Of a stretch of DNA of 34,381 bases, positions 22,795 to 32,085 are shown in pieces; positions within the stretch are counted from its first letter, which is position 1, and each line of letters opens with the position of its first letter. This DNA is from Hyphomicrobiales bacterium. Lineage in GTDB: Bacteria > Pseudomonadota > Alphaproteobacteria > Rhizobiales > Devosiaceae. The notes under the pieces are model-generated. The model did not search any database. It was not told where the DNA came from and saw nothing but the letters and a program-made list of their open reading frames with translations. The stretch is taken from the NCBI GenBank assembly GCA_900470445.1, contig UCAU01000031.1:22453-56833 (forward strand), read 5' to 3'. A program made the translations under genes and the position numbers.

Positions 22795-23979
22795 ATGGAT
22801 ATCCGTCTCATCTGGCTGGCAGTTGGCACGTTCGCGATCGGCGTCGAGAGCTTTGCCGTACCGAGCCTGTTGCCGCAAATCGCCGATTCCACCGGCGTCA
22901 GCCTGACCCAGGCTGGCTATCTGGTGATTGCCTTTGCGCTGGCCAATGCCTTCGGCTCGCCCGTGTTGGCGGCTTTGACCGGCACGGCCGACCGGCGGCG
23001 GACCCTGACGATCACTGCGCTGGTCTTCTCGCTGGGGGCGATTGGCGCGGCATTCTCGCGGGGCTATTTCGATTTGATGGCGGCCCGCATCGTGATGGCT
23101 TTTGCCGCCGGGCTTTATACGGCAACGGCGCAGGCAACCGGGGTGGCGATCTCGTCGGCCGATCACCGGGCGCGGGCTATCTCGGTCATCGTTGGCGGCA
23201 CGACCATGGCGGTGGCCTTCGGCGCACCGCTGGGGGCGCTGGTGGCAGGCCTCGCAGGTTGGCGCGGCAGCTATGGGATGGTGGCTTTGTTCGGCATTAT
23301 CGCGGCCGCTTCGATCTGGGTCATGCTGCCGCCGGGATTGCGCGGCGCCCAATTGAGCCTGCGTCAACGTATTGCGGCGGTGGCACTGCCCGGCGTTCCG
23401 GGGGCGTTGCTGACCACCTGGCTCAATCTGGCCGGGGCCTTCACCGTGATCATTTATCTTGCGGTGGTGACCACCCGGTCGATGGGCTTGGCGCCAGAAC
23501 TGGTGCCGGCCGTGCTGTTGGCCTTTGGCATCGGTGCGGCGTTTGGCAATGCGGCGGGCGGGCAATTGGCCGACCGGATCGGCGCGCGGCCGACGGTGAT
23601 TGCGGCGGCGGCGCTGAACGCCGTGATGCTGGTGGCGATCTCGCTGGTGGCGCATTTGCCGAGCGGCCTGGTCGGGCCGGCATTCTTCGGGTTGATCTTG
23701 GCCTGGGGCGCGACGGGCTGGGCCTTTCCGCCGGCACAGTCGAGCTATCTGCTGGGCCTGGCGCCCAATAGCGCGCCGCTGGTGCTCTCGCTCAATGCTT
23801 CGGCGCTCTATCTGGGCATTGCCAGTGGGTCGCTGATTGCGGGGCTGGTGCTGCAATTCGGCACGGTGAATGATCTGGGTTGGGTTGGTGCGACACTGCC
23901 GGCGTTGGCATTGGTGGGCATCGGGTTGTCGGCAATCCGGCGGCATGAGGCACGTCCCAGCATGGCGCGCCTCGGCTAG
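22795..23979 (+). CDS. MFS efflux transporter (AraJ/Cml-like)
   Basis: A 394-residue inner-membrane proton-coupled transporter with about 12 hydrophobic helices. The start MDIRLIWLAVGTFAIGVESF is typical of the drug-efflux branch (DHA1). TGTADRRRTLTITALVF is the helix 2-3 loop motif A. GGTTMAVAFGAPLGALV fits the antiporter motif C region. Likely exports a small compound; the divergent ArsR-type gene suggests substrate-induced expression. Start chosen at 22795 with AAGGA 9 bases upstream. Confidence 0.9.
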   Translation: MDIRLIWLAVGTFAIGVESFAVPSLLPQIADSTGVSLTQAGYLVIAFALANAFGSPVLAALTGTADRRRTLTITALVFSLGAIGAAFSRGYFDLMAARIVMAFAAGLYTATAQATGVAISSADHRARAISVIVGGTTMAVAFGAPLGALVAGLAGWRGSYGMVALFGIIAAASIWVMLPPGLRGAQLSLRQRIAAVALPGVPGALLTTWLNLAGAFTVIIYLAVVTTRSMGLAPELVPAVLLAFGIGAAFGNAAGGQLADRIGARPTVIAAAALNAVMLVAISLVAHLPSGLVGPAFFGLILAWGATGWAFPPAQSSYLLGLAPNSAPLVLSLNASALYLGIASGSLIAGLVLQFGTVNDLGWVGATLPALALVGIGLSAIRRHEARPSMARLG

Positions 23980-23985
23980 TTCCTC

Positions 23986-25518
23986 TTAACGCCGCTTCGG
24001 ACTGAGTAGCCAGGCGATGCCAAGCACGGCAATCGCGATCAGGATCGGGGCGGCGGCGAGTACGGATTGCACGGCCAGAAGGGCGCCCGCGCCGGCCCAC
24101 ATGATCGAGGCGAAGGCTTCGCAGAGGGTGGCGGCGCGGGAGGCGACCTGGCGGCGGCGGAACATGGAGCGGCGCGCTACGACGCGGAACCAGAGCTGGA
24201 TGGCGGTAGCCGAGCCCGATGCCAGCCCCGCGCAGAGGGCGGTGATCGCAGCGATATAGAGCGACGACAGCGCCAGCATGGCGATCAGCGGGATCAATAT
24301 GACCGCGATGATGATGAGCACCGCTTCGATCTTGGCGACCAGGACGGAGCGGGGGCTGACCGGGGCCGTCACCACCAGGTCATGGGCGTCCTCGCCGGAG
24401 ATGGCGAGCCAGGCGAGACCTCCGGCCAGTTGTCCGGCGGCCATGACGAGCACGGGCACCACCACCACATTGGCGCCGGCGATGTCGCCATAGTTGATCC
24501 ACAGCATCAGGGCGGGCGGCAGCAGATAAAGGATCTGCATCAGCGTTTGTGACAGCAGCCACGGGTCGCGTTGGAGCAGCCGCCATTCCTTGCGGCGCAA
24601 CACCTGGCGCTGCGAAGCGGGGCGGAAATTGACGGCGCGCGGATTGCGGCGGCTGCGGATATGGCTGAGGCCGGTAGCCGAAATGGCGTGGCGACCGTAG
24701 CTCGAAGCGGTGAGCGCGAGGACTATGCCGAGCGCGCCGAAGCCGACGGCCATGACGATGGCGAGATCGGGCAGATCGCCCATGGCGGCGCGGGCCGGAA
24801 TCCAGAATGCGCTGTCGAGTGCGGGCGCCATGGCGACGACATCGGCCGATTGGAACAGGGTGAAACGGGAGAGGCTGCCATAATGCAGGATGGCGGCGGC
24901 CTGAATGCCGATGACAAAACCGGCGCCGACAATGGCCGCGACGATCTGGGCGACGAGGCGGGCGCGCTTGTGGCCGACAAAGCGGAACAGCAGGATGGCG
25001 GCGCCGACCGCCAAGGCCGTGGCGAGCGCTCCGGCAGCGGCCAGCACGCCATAGCCGGCTAGCCAGCGGGGGCCATCGAGCAGGGTCAGCATGTTGATCA
25101 GGGGGCTGGCGAGCAGCGCCGCCAGCAGAGTGGTGGAGAGCGCGACCGAGCCGGTGCGGACCGCAAAGAGACGGCGCGAGGAGGCGGGGGAGGAGAGGAT
25201 GAGGTCGAGGTCGGAGCGGGCGTAGTAGACGCGGGTCACTGCCTCCAGGGCCTGGGACAGCATGACCGACCAGAATAGCGCGCCGCTGCCGACCAGCATG
25301 ACCAGGGTTGGTTTGTCGGGTGCAATGCCGTGGTTCAGCCAGGGGCGGACGAGGCCAAAGGCCAATAGGTGAAACAGCAGCAAGGCCACGGCGATGATGA
25401 TGGCGACGCCGACACCGCGGGCGCGACGGCCGCCGGTCATCATGGCGATCCATTCCCGCCAAGCCAGATTCAACTCATGGCGGGCAAACCAGGCGAGGGT
25501 TGCCGGTTGGGCGCTCAT
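23986..25518 (-). CDS. ABC exporter permease
   Basis: A 510-residue polytopic membrane protein with roughly 10-12 hydrophobic helices and no nucleotide-binding site. A cytoplasmic loop after MSAQPATLAWFARHELNLAW precedes the first helix, a pattern of ABC-2-type exporters. Its start overlaps the stop of the ATPase gene by 4 bases (ATGA), showing translational coupling. Together they form a two-gene exporter of unknown substrate. It is convergent with the MFS gene, stops only 6 bases apart. Confidence 0.88.
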   Translation of the reverse strand: MSAQPATLAWFARHELNLAWREWIAMMTGGRRARGVGVAIIIAVALLLFHLLAFGLVRPWLNHGIAPDKPTLVMLVGSGALFWSVMLSQALEAVTRVYYARSDLDLILSSPASSRRLFAVRTGSVALSTTLLAALLASPLINMLTLLDGPRWLAGYGVLAAAGALATALAVGAAILLFRFVGHKRARLVAQIVAAIVGAGFVIGIQAAAILHYGSLSRFTLFQSADVVAMAPALDSAFWIPARAAMGDLPDLAIVMAVGFGALGIVLALTASSYGRHAISATGLSHIRSRRNPRAVNFRPASQRQVLRRKEWRLLQRDPWLLSQTLMQILYLLPPALMLWINYGDIAGANVVVVPVLVMAAGQLAGGLAWLAISGEDAHDLVVTAPVSPRSVLVAKIEAVLIIIAVILIPLIAMLALSSLYIAAITALCAGLASGSATAIQLWFRVVARRSMFRRRQVASRAATLCEAFASIMWAGAGALLAVQSVLAAAPILIAIAVLGIAWLLSPKRR

Positions 25519-26267
25519 GCGGCGGCGGCCGCGGCTTCGCCTTGAGCGACCAGATCGAGGAAGATTTCTTCGAGGCTGGTTTCGCGACCGATGCGGGTGC
25601 GCAATTCGGCCAGCGTGCCCTCGGCGATCAGCCGGCCTTGCGCGATGACGCCGATGCGTTCGGCCATGCGCTCGGCGACTTCCAGAATATGGGTGGTCAT
25701 GATCACGGTGACGCCGTCGCGGACCTTGCCGAGCAGCACGTCCTTGACCTGCCGCGCCGAGCCGGCGTCGAGCCCGGTCAGTGGCTCATCAAGAATGATC
25801 AGCCTTGGCTCATGCACCAGGGCGCCGGCCAGCGCTACTTTTTGCAACATGCCCTTGGAAAAGCCGCCACAGAGTTCATTGGCATGCGGGCCTAGGCCCA
25901 ACCAGCCGATGAGATCATTGGCGCGTTGGCCCGCGGTCGTGGCATCGATCTGCCAGAGGCCGGCGACGAATTCGAGATATTCGAGCGGGGTGAGCCGGTC
26001 ATAGACCATGGGCTCGTCCGACACCCAGGCGACGATGCGCTTGGCGGCGATGGGGTCGCGGCGGGCATCGATGCCGAAGATGGAGATTTGCCCCTCATCG
26101 GGCTGCAGCAGCCCGGCGACCATGCGCAGAATGGTGGTTTTGCCTGCGCCATTGGGGCCGAGCAGGGCGTAAAATTCGCCCGCCCGGACATTGAGTGCCA
26201 AATCGGTGACCACCGGCCGATCAAAGCGTTTGGAGAGGCTGGAGATGGCGAGGGCAGGGACGGACAT
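25515..26267 (-). CDS. ABC transporter ATP-binding protein
   Basis: A 250-residue ATPase that powers the adjoining permease. Walker A GPNGAGKTT (37-45), signature GGFSKGM (134-140), Walker B LIILDE (156-161), D-loop GLD (165-167) and H-loop His193 are present. The Q-loop position reads VSDEPMVYD without the usual glutamine, a known variant in this exporter branch. The C-terminus is Ala-rich. GGAG 7 bases upstream supports the ATG at 26267. Confidence 0.94.
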   Translation of the reverse strand: MSVPALAISSLSKRFDRPVVTDLALNVRAGEFYALLGPNGAGKTTILRMVAGLLQPDEGQISIFGIDARRDPIAAKRIVAWVSDEPMVYDRLTPLEYLEFVAGLWQIDATTAGQRANDLIGWLGLGPHANELCGGFSKGMLQKVALAGALVHEPRLIILDEPLTGLDAGSARQVKDVLLGKVRDGVTVIMTTHILEVAERMAERIGVIAQGRLIAEGTLAELRTRIGRETSLEEIFLDLVAQGEAAAAAA

Positions 26268-26517
26268 GGGCTCGCTCCGGGAAATCCGAAAACCAGACTA
26301 TCCGTCCAGCCCTTTCCTCGCCGTGAATCGGTAGCGTTAAAGATTATCCATCTTGGACACTCGATTGCTGCAACGCCGCCTTGCAGAAAGCGGCATTGCG
26401 GCATGGCGGGCTGACATTTTAGTGTCGGGTGAACCGCAGCCACCCTTGCGGGCATCCCACATTGCTGACGGCAACGGCGTTTTGCGCCGTGCCACTGCGT
26501 CTGCCGGAGTATTTGCC

Positions 26518-27744
26518 GTGACCGATTCTTCCCGCCCCTCTGTCGGGCTCGGCTCGCTTTCCACCAAGCTTGCGATCTTTGCCATGGCCATTGGCGCCTT
26601 TGGTATTGGCACGGGTGAATTCGCGATCATGGGGCTGTTGCCCAATCTGGCGGGTGATCTGCGGATTTCCGAGCCTGAGGCGGGGCATGTGATCAGCGCC
26701 TATGCGCTTGGCGTGGTGGTGGGGGCGCCGCTGATTGCTATTCTGTTTGCCAAAGTGCCGCGCAAGCCGCTGATGCTGGGGCTTATGGCGCTGTTTGCGC
26801 TGGGCAATTTCGGTAGCGCCGCGGCGCCCGATTATCTGTCGCTGATCGCGCTGCGCTTTGTCAGCGGGCTGCCGCATGGCGCCTATTTCGGTATTGTCGC
26901 GCTGGTGGCGGCTTCCATGGTCGATGTCGGCTATCGTGCTCGCGCCGTTGGCCGGGTGATGCTGGGGCTGACTATTGCCACGCTGATCGGCATGCCGATG
27001 GCGACCTGGCTGGGCCAATATATGGGCTGGCGGCCGACCTTTACCGGTGTGGGTATTGTCGGCGTGCTGGCGCTGGTGATGATCGCGCGGTTCGCACCCA
27101 TGGTAGCGCTGGCCGATGGGGCGAGCCCGCTGCGTGAATTGAGCGCGCTCAAACGCCCGCAGGTTTGGCTGACACTGGCGATCAGCGCCGTTGGCTGTGG
27201 CGGGATGTTTGCTGTGTTTACCTATGTGGTGCCGCTGCTGACCCAGGTGACTGGCATTCCCATGGTCTGGGTGCCACTGGTGCTGGCCCTGTTCGGCGTT
27301 GGCATGACACTGGGCAATATTCTCGGCGCCTATATGGCCGACAAGGCGCTGATGGCGACCATTGGCGGCATGCTGGCCTTCAATGTGGTGAGCCTCGCCA
27401 TCATTCCGTTCACCGCGCAATTCTGGCTGACGGCCTCGATCAGCGTGTTGCTGGTGGGCTTTACCGTGGCCATCGGCACGGCGTTGCAGACCCGGCTTAT
27501 GGATGTGGCGGCTGAAGGGCAGACGCTGGCGGCGACGCTCAACCATGCGGCATTCAACATGGCCAATGCGCTGGGTGCGCTGCTGGGCGGGTTGGCGATT
27601 TCGGCGGGTTATGGCTGGGGATCGACCGGGGTGGTCGGGGCGATCATGGCAATTGGCGGGCTGATCCTGTTCTTCATCTCGCTGGCGCTGGACCGCAAGA
27701 CGCAGCGCTGGGAGCCGCTGGATGTGGTGGCGGAAGCCGCCTGA
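26518..27744 (+). CDS. MFS transporter (AraJ-like)
   Basis: A 408-residue membrane transporter with 12 predicted helices, of the arabinose-efflux/AraJ group: AIGAFGIGTGEFAIMGLLPNL in helix 1 and PHGAYFGIVALVAA in helix 4-5. I start at GTG 26518 because GGAG lies 8 bases upstream. The frame is open 55 codons further back to 26353, but that stretch is hydrophilic and unlike the family. Substrate unknown; a sugar or drug exporter. Confidence 0.9.
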   Translation: MTDSSRPSVGLGSLSTKLAIFAMAIGAFGIGTGEFAIMGLLPNLAGDLRISEPEAGHVISAYALGVVVGAPLIAILFAKVPRKPLMLGLMALFALGNFGSAAAPDYLSLIALRFVSGLPHGAYFGIVALVAASMVDVGYRARAVGRVMLGLTIATLIGMPMATWLGQYMGWRPTFTGVGIVGVLALVMIARFAPMVALADGASPLRELSALKRPQVWLTLAISAVGCGGMFAVFTYVVPLLTQVTGIPMVWVPLVLALFGVGMTLGNILGAYMADKALMATIGGMLAFNVVSLAIIPFTAQFWLTASISVLLVGFTVAIGTALQTRLMDVAAEGQTLAATLNHAAFNMANALGALLGGLAISAGYGWGSTGVVGAIMAIGGLILFFISLALDRKTQRWEPLDVVAEAA

Positions 27745-27771
27745 AAGCCAGTCTAGTCTCAGAAAATTGCG

Positions 27772-27806
27772 GCCGCCCAGACGCAAGTCCGGGCGGCTGT
27801 TTTGTT
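27772..27806 (+). terminator. Intrinsic terminator, possibly bidirectional
   Basis: GCCGCCC and GGGCGGC pair around a 12-base loop, followed by TGTTTTGTT on the plus strand. It ends the MFS transcript. Read on the minus strand the same hairpin is followed by CGCAATTTTC, so it may also serve ohr. Confidence 0.8.
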
Positions 27807-27807
27807 A

Positions 27808-28236
27808 TCAGGCGACGCTGAGCTTGACCTCGACATTGCCGCGCGTGGCATTGGAATAGGGGCAGACCTGGTGGGCCTTTTCGACCAAAGCCAGGGCCGC
27901 TTCATGGTCCATGCCGGGGATGGTGACTTCGAGCGCGACGGCGATGTTGAAGCCGGTGCCATTGGCGTTTTCGCCGAAGGAGACGGCAGCATTGATGCTG
28001 GTTTCGTCAGGAACCTTGATCTTGTCGCCGCGGGCAACGGCCTTGATAGCGCCGAGGAAGCAGGCGGAATAGCCGGCGGCAAAGAGCTGTTCCGGATTGG
28101 TGCCGGGGCCGCCATTGCCGCCCATTTCCTTGGGCGTATCGAGAGTGACCGACAGGCGGCCGTCATCGGTGGCGCTGGTGCCGGTGCGTCCGCCGGTGGA
28201 GGTGGCGTGGGCGGTGTAGATGGCTGATTTGATCAT
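27808..28236 (-). CDS. ohr: Organic hydroperoxide resistance peroxidase
   Basis: A 142-residue thiol peroxidase that reduces organic and lipid hydroperoxides. The two catalytic cysteines are Cys59 (YSACFLGA) and Cys125 (HQVCPYSNATRGN). The salt-bridge Arg17 (GGRTG) and Glu49 (NPEQLFAAG) complete the active site. Divergent from the MarR-type regulator ohrR, with operator-like repeats between, the classical arrangement. Confidence 0.96.
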   Translation of the reverse strand: MIKSAIYTAHATSTGGRTGTSATDDGRLSVTLDTPKEMGGNGGPGTNPEQLFAAGYSACFLGAIKAVARGDKIKVPDETSINAAVSFGENANGTGFNIAVALEVTIPGMDHEAALALVEKAHQVCPYSNATRGNVEVKLSVA

Positions 28237-28267
28237 TTTGAATCTCCTTGGTATGACTATTCATAGC

Positions 28268-28294
28268 GCGCAATTAAATAGTGCGCAATCTAAT
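28268..28294. promoter_or_regulatory. Probable OhrR operator
   Basis: Direct repeats GCGCAATTAAAT (28268-28279) and GCGCAATCTAAT (28283-28294) start 15 bases apart in the ohr/ohrR gap, within an AT-rich AATTA...TAATT dyad. OhrR binds AT-rich dyads of this sort between ohr and ohrR in other bacteria. Confidence 0.5.
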
Positions 28295-28334
28295 TTGTCG
28301 TGATATGGTCATGCCAAGTGAAAGGGTTTGTGGA

Positions 28335-28790
28335 ATGGAGACTGGCGTGACCGAGAAGCCGGACCTGCTCAAGCTGGATTCGATGCTGTGCTTTGCCGTC
28401 TATGCGGCCGGCCATGCCTTCACGCGATTTTACAAGCCGCGGCTGGATGCGCTGGGGCTGACCTATCCGCAATATCTGGTGTTCCTCGTGCTGTGGGAGG
28501 GCGATGGGCTGACCGTCAAGGCGCTGGGCGAGCGGCTGTTACTGGATTCGGGCACGATCACGCCGCTGCTCAAGCGGCTGGAAGCGCGCGGGCTGGTCGA
28601 GCGGCGGCGCGATGAAGAGGATGAGCGGCAGGTGCGGGTTTTGCTGACCGAGGCGGGCCGGGCGCTGCGGGAGCAGGCGCAGAGCATTCCGCTGGCGGTG
28701 GGCAAGGCAAGCGGGCTGGGCATGGACGGCGCCGACGCGCTGCGGCGCGAACTGGTGAGCCTGCGGGAGCGGCTGGACGCGATTGGGTGA
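28335..28790 (+). CDS. ohrR: MarR-family organic hydroperoxide sensor OhrR
   Basis: A 151-residue winged-helix regulator. The single cysteine Cys19 in [13 protein letters not shown] is at the peroxide-sensing position of OhrR, followed by [14 protein letters not shown] and the winged helix [20 protein letters not shown]. Only one cysteine is present, so it would be of the one-Cys type, oxidised with a small thiol. It represses ohr until hydroperoxide appears. Start at 28335 with AAAGGG upstream; the frame is open 18 codons further. Confidence 0.92.
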   Translation: METGVTEKPDLLKLDSMLCFAVYAAGHAFTRFYKPRLDALGLTYPQYLVFLVLWEGDGLTVKALGERLLLDSGTITPLLKRLEARGLVERRRDEEDERQVRVLLTEAGRALREQAQSIPLAVGKASGLGMDGADALRRELVSLRERLDAIG

Positions 28791-28795
28791 GGGGG

Positions 28796-29329
28796 TCACC
28801 ACTGAAATTCGTGTTCGAGTAGCCCCATGATCAGATCGTCGTGCCACTTGCCATCGAGAAAAGCTGTTTCGCGCTCGCGGCCTTCGATTTGGAAGCCGCA
28901 TTTTTGGTAAGACCGAATGGCGCGCGCATTGATGGCGAGAACACGCAGGGACACCCGGTGCAGGCCCAGGCGGGAGAAAGCGAAGCCGAGAACGGCCTTC
29001 GACGCTTCTGTGCCTATTCCCTTTCCGAGATGCTCGGTTTTCCAAAAGCCGATAGCAAACGAGGCGCGTCGGTCAATGAGATCAACGCGATCCAAACGGG
29101 CCGTGCCGATGAGGTCTGTGCCCTCGATGACCCAGGCATAAGGGTGATCAATAAGTGATTGCGCCCAGAGTTCCGCCTGCTCGCGGGTGAAGGGCGGGGC
29201 GGTCTCGGGTTGGATGCCATAGAGCCTCAGATTCTCATCGGGCTCGGCGCCGATTTCAAACCGGCGGTCCGCATCGGCGGGGATTGCTGGCCGCAAGGTC
29301 AGGTTTGGTGTTTTGAGAATTGGTGCCAT
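28796..29329 (-). CDS. GNAT-family acetyltransferase (RimJ/RimL-like)
   Basis: A 177-residue acetyltransferase of the ribosomal-protein/GNAT type: TPNLTLRPAIPADADRRFEI at the start, IGFWKTEHLGKGIGTEASKAV for acetyl-CoA, and RVLAINARAIRSYQKCGFQIEG. Substrate unknown. GGGGGAG directly upstream supports the ATG at 29329; a 267-codon open frame extends through the neighbouring repeat and is not credible. Convergent with ohrR, 5 bases between stops. Confidence 0.9.
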   Translation of the reverse strand: MAPILKTPNLTLRPAIPADADRRFEIGAEPDENLRLYGIQPETAPPFTREQAELWAQSLIDHPYAWVIEGTDLIGTARLDRVDLIDRRASFAIGFWKTEHLGKGIGTEASKAVLGFAFSRLGLHRVSLRVLAINARAIRSYQKCGFQIEGRERETAFLDGKWHDDLIMGLLEHEFQW

Positions 29330-29417
29330 CGCTCCCCCTTGTGGGCTTCTTATGACACGGCAAGGGCCGGGGGCTAACTGATCGACCTGGCGGGGGGGGC
29401 GGCATTTGCTGGCGCCA

Positions 29418-29452
29418 CGACCTCGTGGTTCGACACGCTCACCATGAGGTCT
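29418..29452 (+). repeat. Dispersed palindrome, ACCTCGTGGTTCGAC family
   Basis: ACGACCTCGTGGTTCGACAC continuing to ATGAGGTCT, a near match to the copies at 3526 and 13051. It is located between the GNAT gene and the cpdB-like gene terminator. Confidence 0.7.
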
Positions 29453-29471
29453 ACGGAAACGCGGCTTCGGC

Positions 29472-29501
29472 AAGAAGAAAGACCGGTCTTTGCGACCGGC
29501 C
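29472..29501 (-). terminator. Intrinsic terminator of the cpdB-like gene
   Basis: GGCCGGTC and GACCGGTC pair over 8 bp (one G-U) around GCAAA, followed by TTTCTTCTT on the minus strand, 12 bases beyond the stop codon. Confidence 0.85.
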
Positions 29502-29513
29502 TCTCGGATTGGA

Positions 29514-31490
29514 TCAGAGCGTGATGCGGTAGATGCCGAAGCCGTCGGGATTGGTGTTGCCGGTGGCTTCGATTTTGATGGCGGTGACGTCCTCGACATG
29601 GCTGGCGGCTTTGGGGCCGGTGGCGAAGAGGACGCTGGTGCCGGGGATGGGGGCCAGCGACCAATTGCTGTCGGCCTTGGGGTCGATCGTGCCGTTTTCC
29701 ACGATATAGCGGACGATGATGTCGCGATTGGTATCGGGGCCCTTGAACACGATCACGCTGGGGCCGATGCCGGGGAAAGTGCCGCCGCCGCCGGCGCGGT
29801 AATTGTTGGTGGCGACGACGAATTTGGCGGCTGGGTCGATCGGCTTGCCATCATACATCAGGTCGACAATGCGGCTGGCGTCCGGGTTGGGCTCGGCCTT
29901 GCCGTCGGAGGAGAAGCGGGAGGGCTGGGTCAGGTCGATCTTGTAGGTGACGCCGTCGATCACGTCGAAATTGTAGGACGGGAAATCGGGGTTGATCAGT
30001 TCAGAATCGGCGGAGCCGGCGGTGATCTGGTTGAAAATGCCCGCTGAGCGCTCGAGCCAGTTTTTCACATCGGCGCCGGTGATGACCACGGCCTGGATCG
30101 TGTTGGGATAGAGGTAGAGATCGGCCACGTTCTTGATGGCGACGGGGCCGACGGGAACGTCGGTGTAATAGTCGGGGCCGCCGCGACCGCCGGCTTTGAA
30201 GGGAGCGGCAGCCGACAGGATCGGCAGGCTTTCCCATTCGGTGCCCTTCATCATCTGCTCGATATACCAGGTCTGGGCCTGGCTCACGATCTGGACGGAC
30301 GGATCATCGGCCACGAGCGCGAAGTAGGAATAAAGCGGCGCGGCGGTTTCCCCGACCGGGCGACGGATATATTCGAGCGTTTCGTCGTGATCGGCCTGGG
30401 CGGCGGCGGAGACTTCGGCTTCGTTTTCGACCAGAGCGTGGACCTTGCCCTCGACGCGCTCGGAAATTGGGCGAGCTTCGGAGGTGTGCGAGGCAATACT
30501 CCATTTGCCATCGGCGTCCTGCTCGAGCAGCAGATCGATCAGGCCCATATGGCTGCCCCAGAAGCCGGCCATGACAGCAGGCTTGCCGTTGAGCGTGCCG
30601 GCGGTGATATCGGCGCCGTCGACGCCTTCATAATCGGGGCCGGGGAAGACCAGATGCTGGTGGCCGGTGAGGACCACGTCGATGCCTTCAATGGCGGCGA
30701 GCTGGAGCGACGCGTTTTCGGCGCCCGTGGTCTGGTCGGCGGCAATGCCGGAATGGGAGAGGGCGATGATGATATCGGCGCCTTCTTCCTTCATCTTGGG
30801 CACATAGGCGGTGGCTGTTTCAACGATATCGCGGGTGCTGACCTTGCCGGTGAGGTGGGTGGCGTCCCAGGTCATGATCTGGGGCGGCAGGAAGCCGATC
30901 AGGCCGACCTTGATGGTCTTGGTGGCGCCCGAGCCATCGACCAGCTGTTTTTCGACGATCAGATAGGGCTTGATATAGGTGGTGTCGCTGAGCGCATCGG
31001 CGGCCAGATCACCCTTGACCAGATTGGCCGAAACGAAGGGGAAGGTGGCGCCGGCCAGGGCCTTGTCGAGATATTCGAGGCCATAATTGAATTCGTGATT
31101 GCCCAGGGTGGCGGCTTCATAGCCCAGGGTGTTCATGGCGGCGATGATGGGGTGCACATTGCCGTCCAAGCCCTTTTCATAGGCGATGTAATCGCCCATC
31201 GGATTGCCCTGGATGATGTCGCCATTGTCGATCAGCATGGAATTGCCCGCTTCGGCGCGGATCGCTTCGATGATGGAGGCCGTACGCGCCAGGCCCATCG
31301 TGTCATTGGGGGCGTCGGCATAATAATCATAGGCGAACACGGCGACGTGCAGGTCGGTGGTTTCCATGATGCGCAGATGGGCCTGATTGGCCTGGGCACT
31401 GGTGGCAAAAGGATGCATCGCGGCCATGGCCCCCAGACTCGCCGAACCGGCGAGGAATGTGCGTCGCGACAGTCTTGGCAGGAAATTCAT
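29514..31490 (-). CDS. cpdB: 2',3'-cyclic-nucleotide 2'-phosphodiesterase/3'-nucleotidase, Tat-exported
   Basis: A 658-residue two-domain periplasmic enzyme that converts 2',3'-cyclic nucleotides and 3'-nucleotides to nucleosides for phosphate and nucleoside scavenging. The N-terminus ([20 protein letters not shown]) is a twin-arginine signal, unlike the Sec signal of enterobacterial CpdB. Metallophosphatase motifs are [35 protein letters not shown] and TGHQH. The C-terminal 5'-nucleotidase-type substrate domain follows from about 370. Ribosome site AAGGGAG before the ATG at 31490. Close alternatives are 5'-nucleotidase/UshA-type enzymes, but domain layout and AYDYY after the first motif favour CpdB. 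Confidence 0.88.
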   Translation of the reverse strand: MNFLPRLSRRTFLAGSASLGAMAAMHPFATSAQANQAHLRIMETTDLHVAVFAYDYYADAPNDTMGLARTASIIEAIRAEAGNSMLIDNGDIIQGNPMGDYIAYEKGLDGNVHPIIAAMNTLGYEAATLGNHEFNYGLEYLDKALAGATFPFVSANLVKGDLAADALSDTTYIKPYLIVEKQLVDGSGATKTIKVGLIGFLPPQIMTWDATHLTGKVSTRDIVETATAYVPKMKEEGADIIIALSHSGIAADQTTGAENASLQLAAIEGIDVVLTGHQHLVFPGPDYEGVDGADITAGTLNGKPAVMAGFWGSHMGLIDLLLEQDADGKWSIASHTSEARPISERVEGKVHALVENEAEVSAAAQADHDETLEYIRRPVGETAAPLYSYFALVADDPSVQIVSQAQTWYIEQMMKGTEWESLPILSAAAPFKAGGRGGPDYYTDVPVGPVAIKNVADLYLYPNTIQAVVITGADVKNWLERSAGIFNQITAGSADSELINPDFPSYNFDVIDGVTYKIDLTQPSRFSSDGKAEPNPDASRIVDLMYDGKPIDPAAKFVVATNNYRAGGGGTFPGIGPSVIVFKGPDTNRDIIVRYIVENGTIDPKADSNWSLAPIPGTSVLFATGPKAASHVEDVTAIKIEATGNTNPDGFGIYRITL

Positions 31491-31645
31491 TATCCGTCTC
31501 CCTTGGGCATTCACTGATGAACTGAAATCAGCTCGGGGGCTGCTGGCTCCCGCGCAGCCGGAGTGGTCCGGCGAATTTGCTAGGTACGCTCATGCCGCTG
31601 GCAGGTGACGTTGCCATGACAGGACGGCGGCCAAGCTAGGAAACT

Positions 31646-31661
31646 TTGACCGGTTGGTCAA
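31646..31661. promoter_or_regulatory. TetR-type palindrome
   Basis: TTGACC-ggtt-GGTCAA, a perfect 6-bp dyad, 155 bases upstream of the cpdB-like start. It resembles TGACCG-tt-CGGTCA in the sRNA 1 promoter. No TetR gene is in the window. Confidence 0.4.
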
Positions 31662-31799
31662 TTTATGACGGTGGGGTGGATGAGGAATTTTTGGGGGTGG
31701 TTTGGAGGCTGGCAATTGTAAGCAAAGCCCGTTGCCAAATGCCCGCTGCTGGACAGCCGAAAACGCCGCCCGGCCCTGAGGCGTCGCGGTTGCACGGTA

Positions 31800-31853
31800 A
31801 CGGGCGGCCTTTGACTCGACCAGTTTAGTCTAGGGGAGCCAAAGGCCGCCCGT
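31800..31853. repeat. Perfect 14-bp inverted repeat
   Basis: ACGGGCGGCCTTTG and CAAAGGCCGCCCGT enclose 26 bases. Neither strand has a U-run directly after, so it is not a plain terminator. Confidence 0.6.
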
Positions 31854-32085
31854 CACGATCCGCTTTTGTGCAGGGTCCGGTTCAGGCGGTACCATTCTTG
31901 CAGGTCCGGCTGCCGAGTTTCCAACCCCACTGGACAGGCGCCCCCATCCCACGGTCACCCCGCCCGGCCCTGCGTGGGGACCGGTGACTGGCGGGATGGG
32001 GAAATAGTGACATGCCCTCAACGGGGCGGGGATAAGTTTTTTGCGGGGCGATGAGGCGCACCCTAAATTGGCGGCGGCGCTGGCC

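Larger units (their letters stand above)
31515..32085. other. 571-base gap rich in strong inverted repeats; candidate structured RNA
   Basis: No convincing protein gene. From left to right: a TetR-type palindrome TTGACC-ggtt-GGTCAA (31646-31661); a CGCC/GGCG hairpin followed by TTTTC on the minus strand (about 31762-31783); a perfect 14-bp inverted repeat CGGGCGGCCTTTG core (31800-31813 with 31840-31853); and a long hairpin CCCCATCCC/GGGATGGGG (31942-31950 with 31993-32001) with an inner GTCACC/GGTGAC stem. A repeated TCCGG core (GGGTCCGGTTC, AGGTCCGGCTG) lies between. Together these look like a minus-strand structured RNA of about 200-250 nt ended by the CGCC/GGCG hairpin. I cannot name the family; 6S RNA was considered on size and shape only. 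Confidence 0.4.

Noticed and set aside
31866..31930. Possible SRP RNA because of CAGGTCCGG on the plus strand
   Set aside because: The conserved GGAAGGAAGCAGC segment that must follow is absent.
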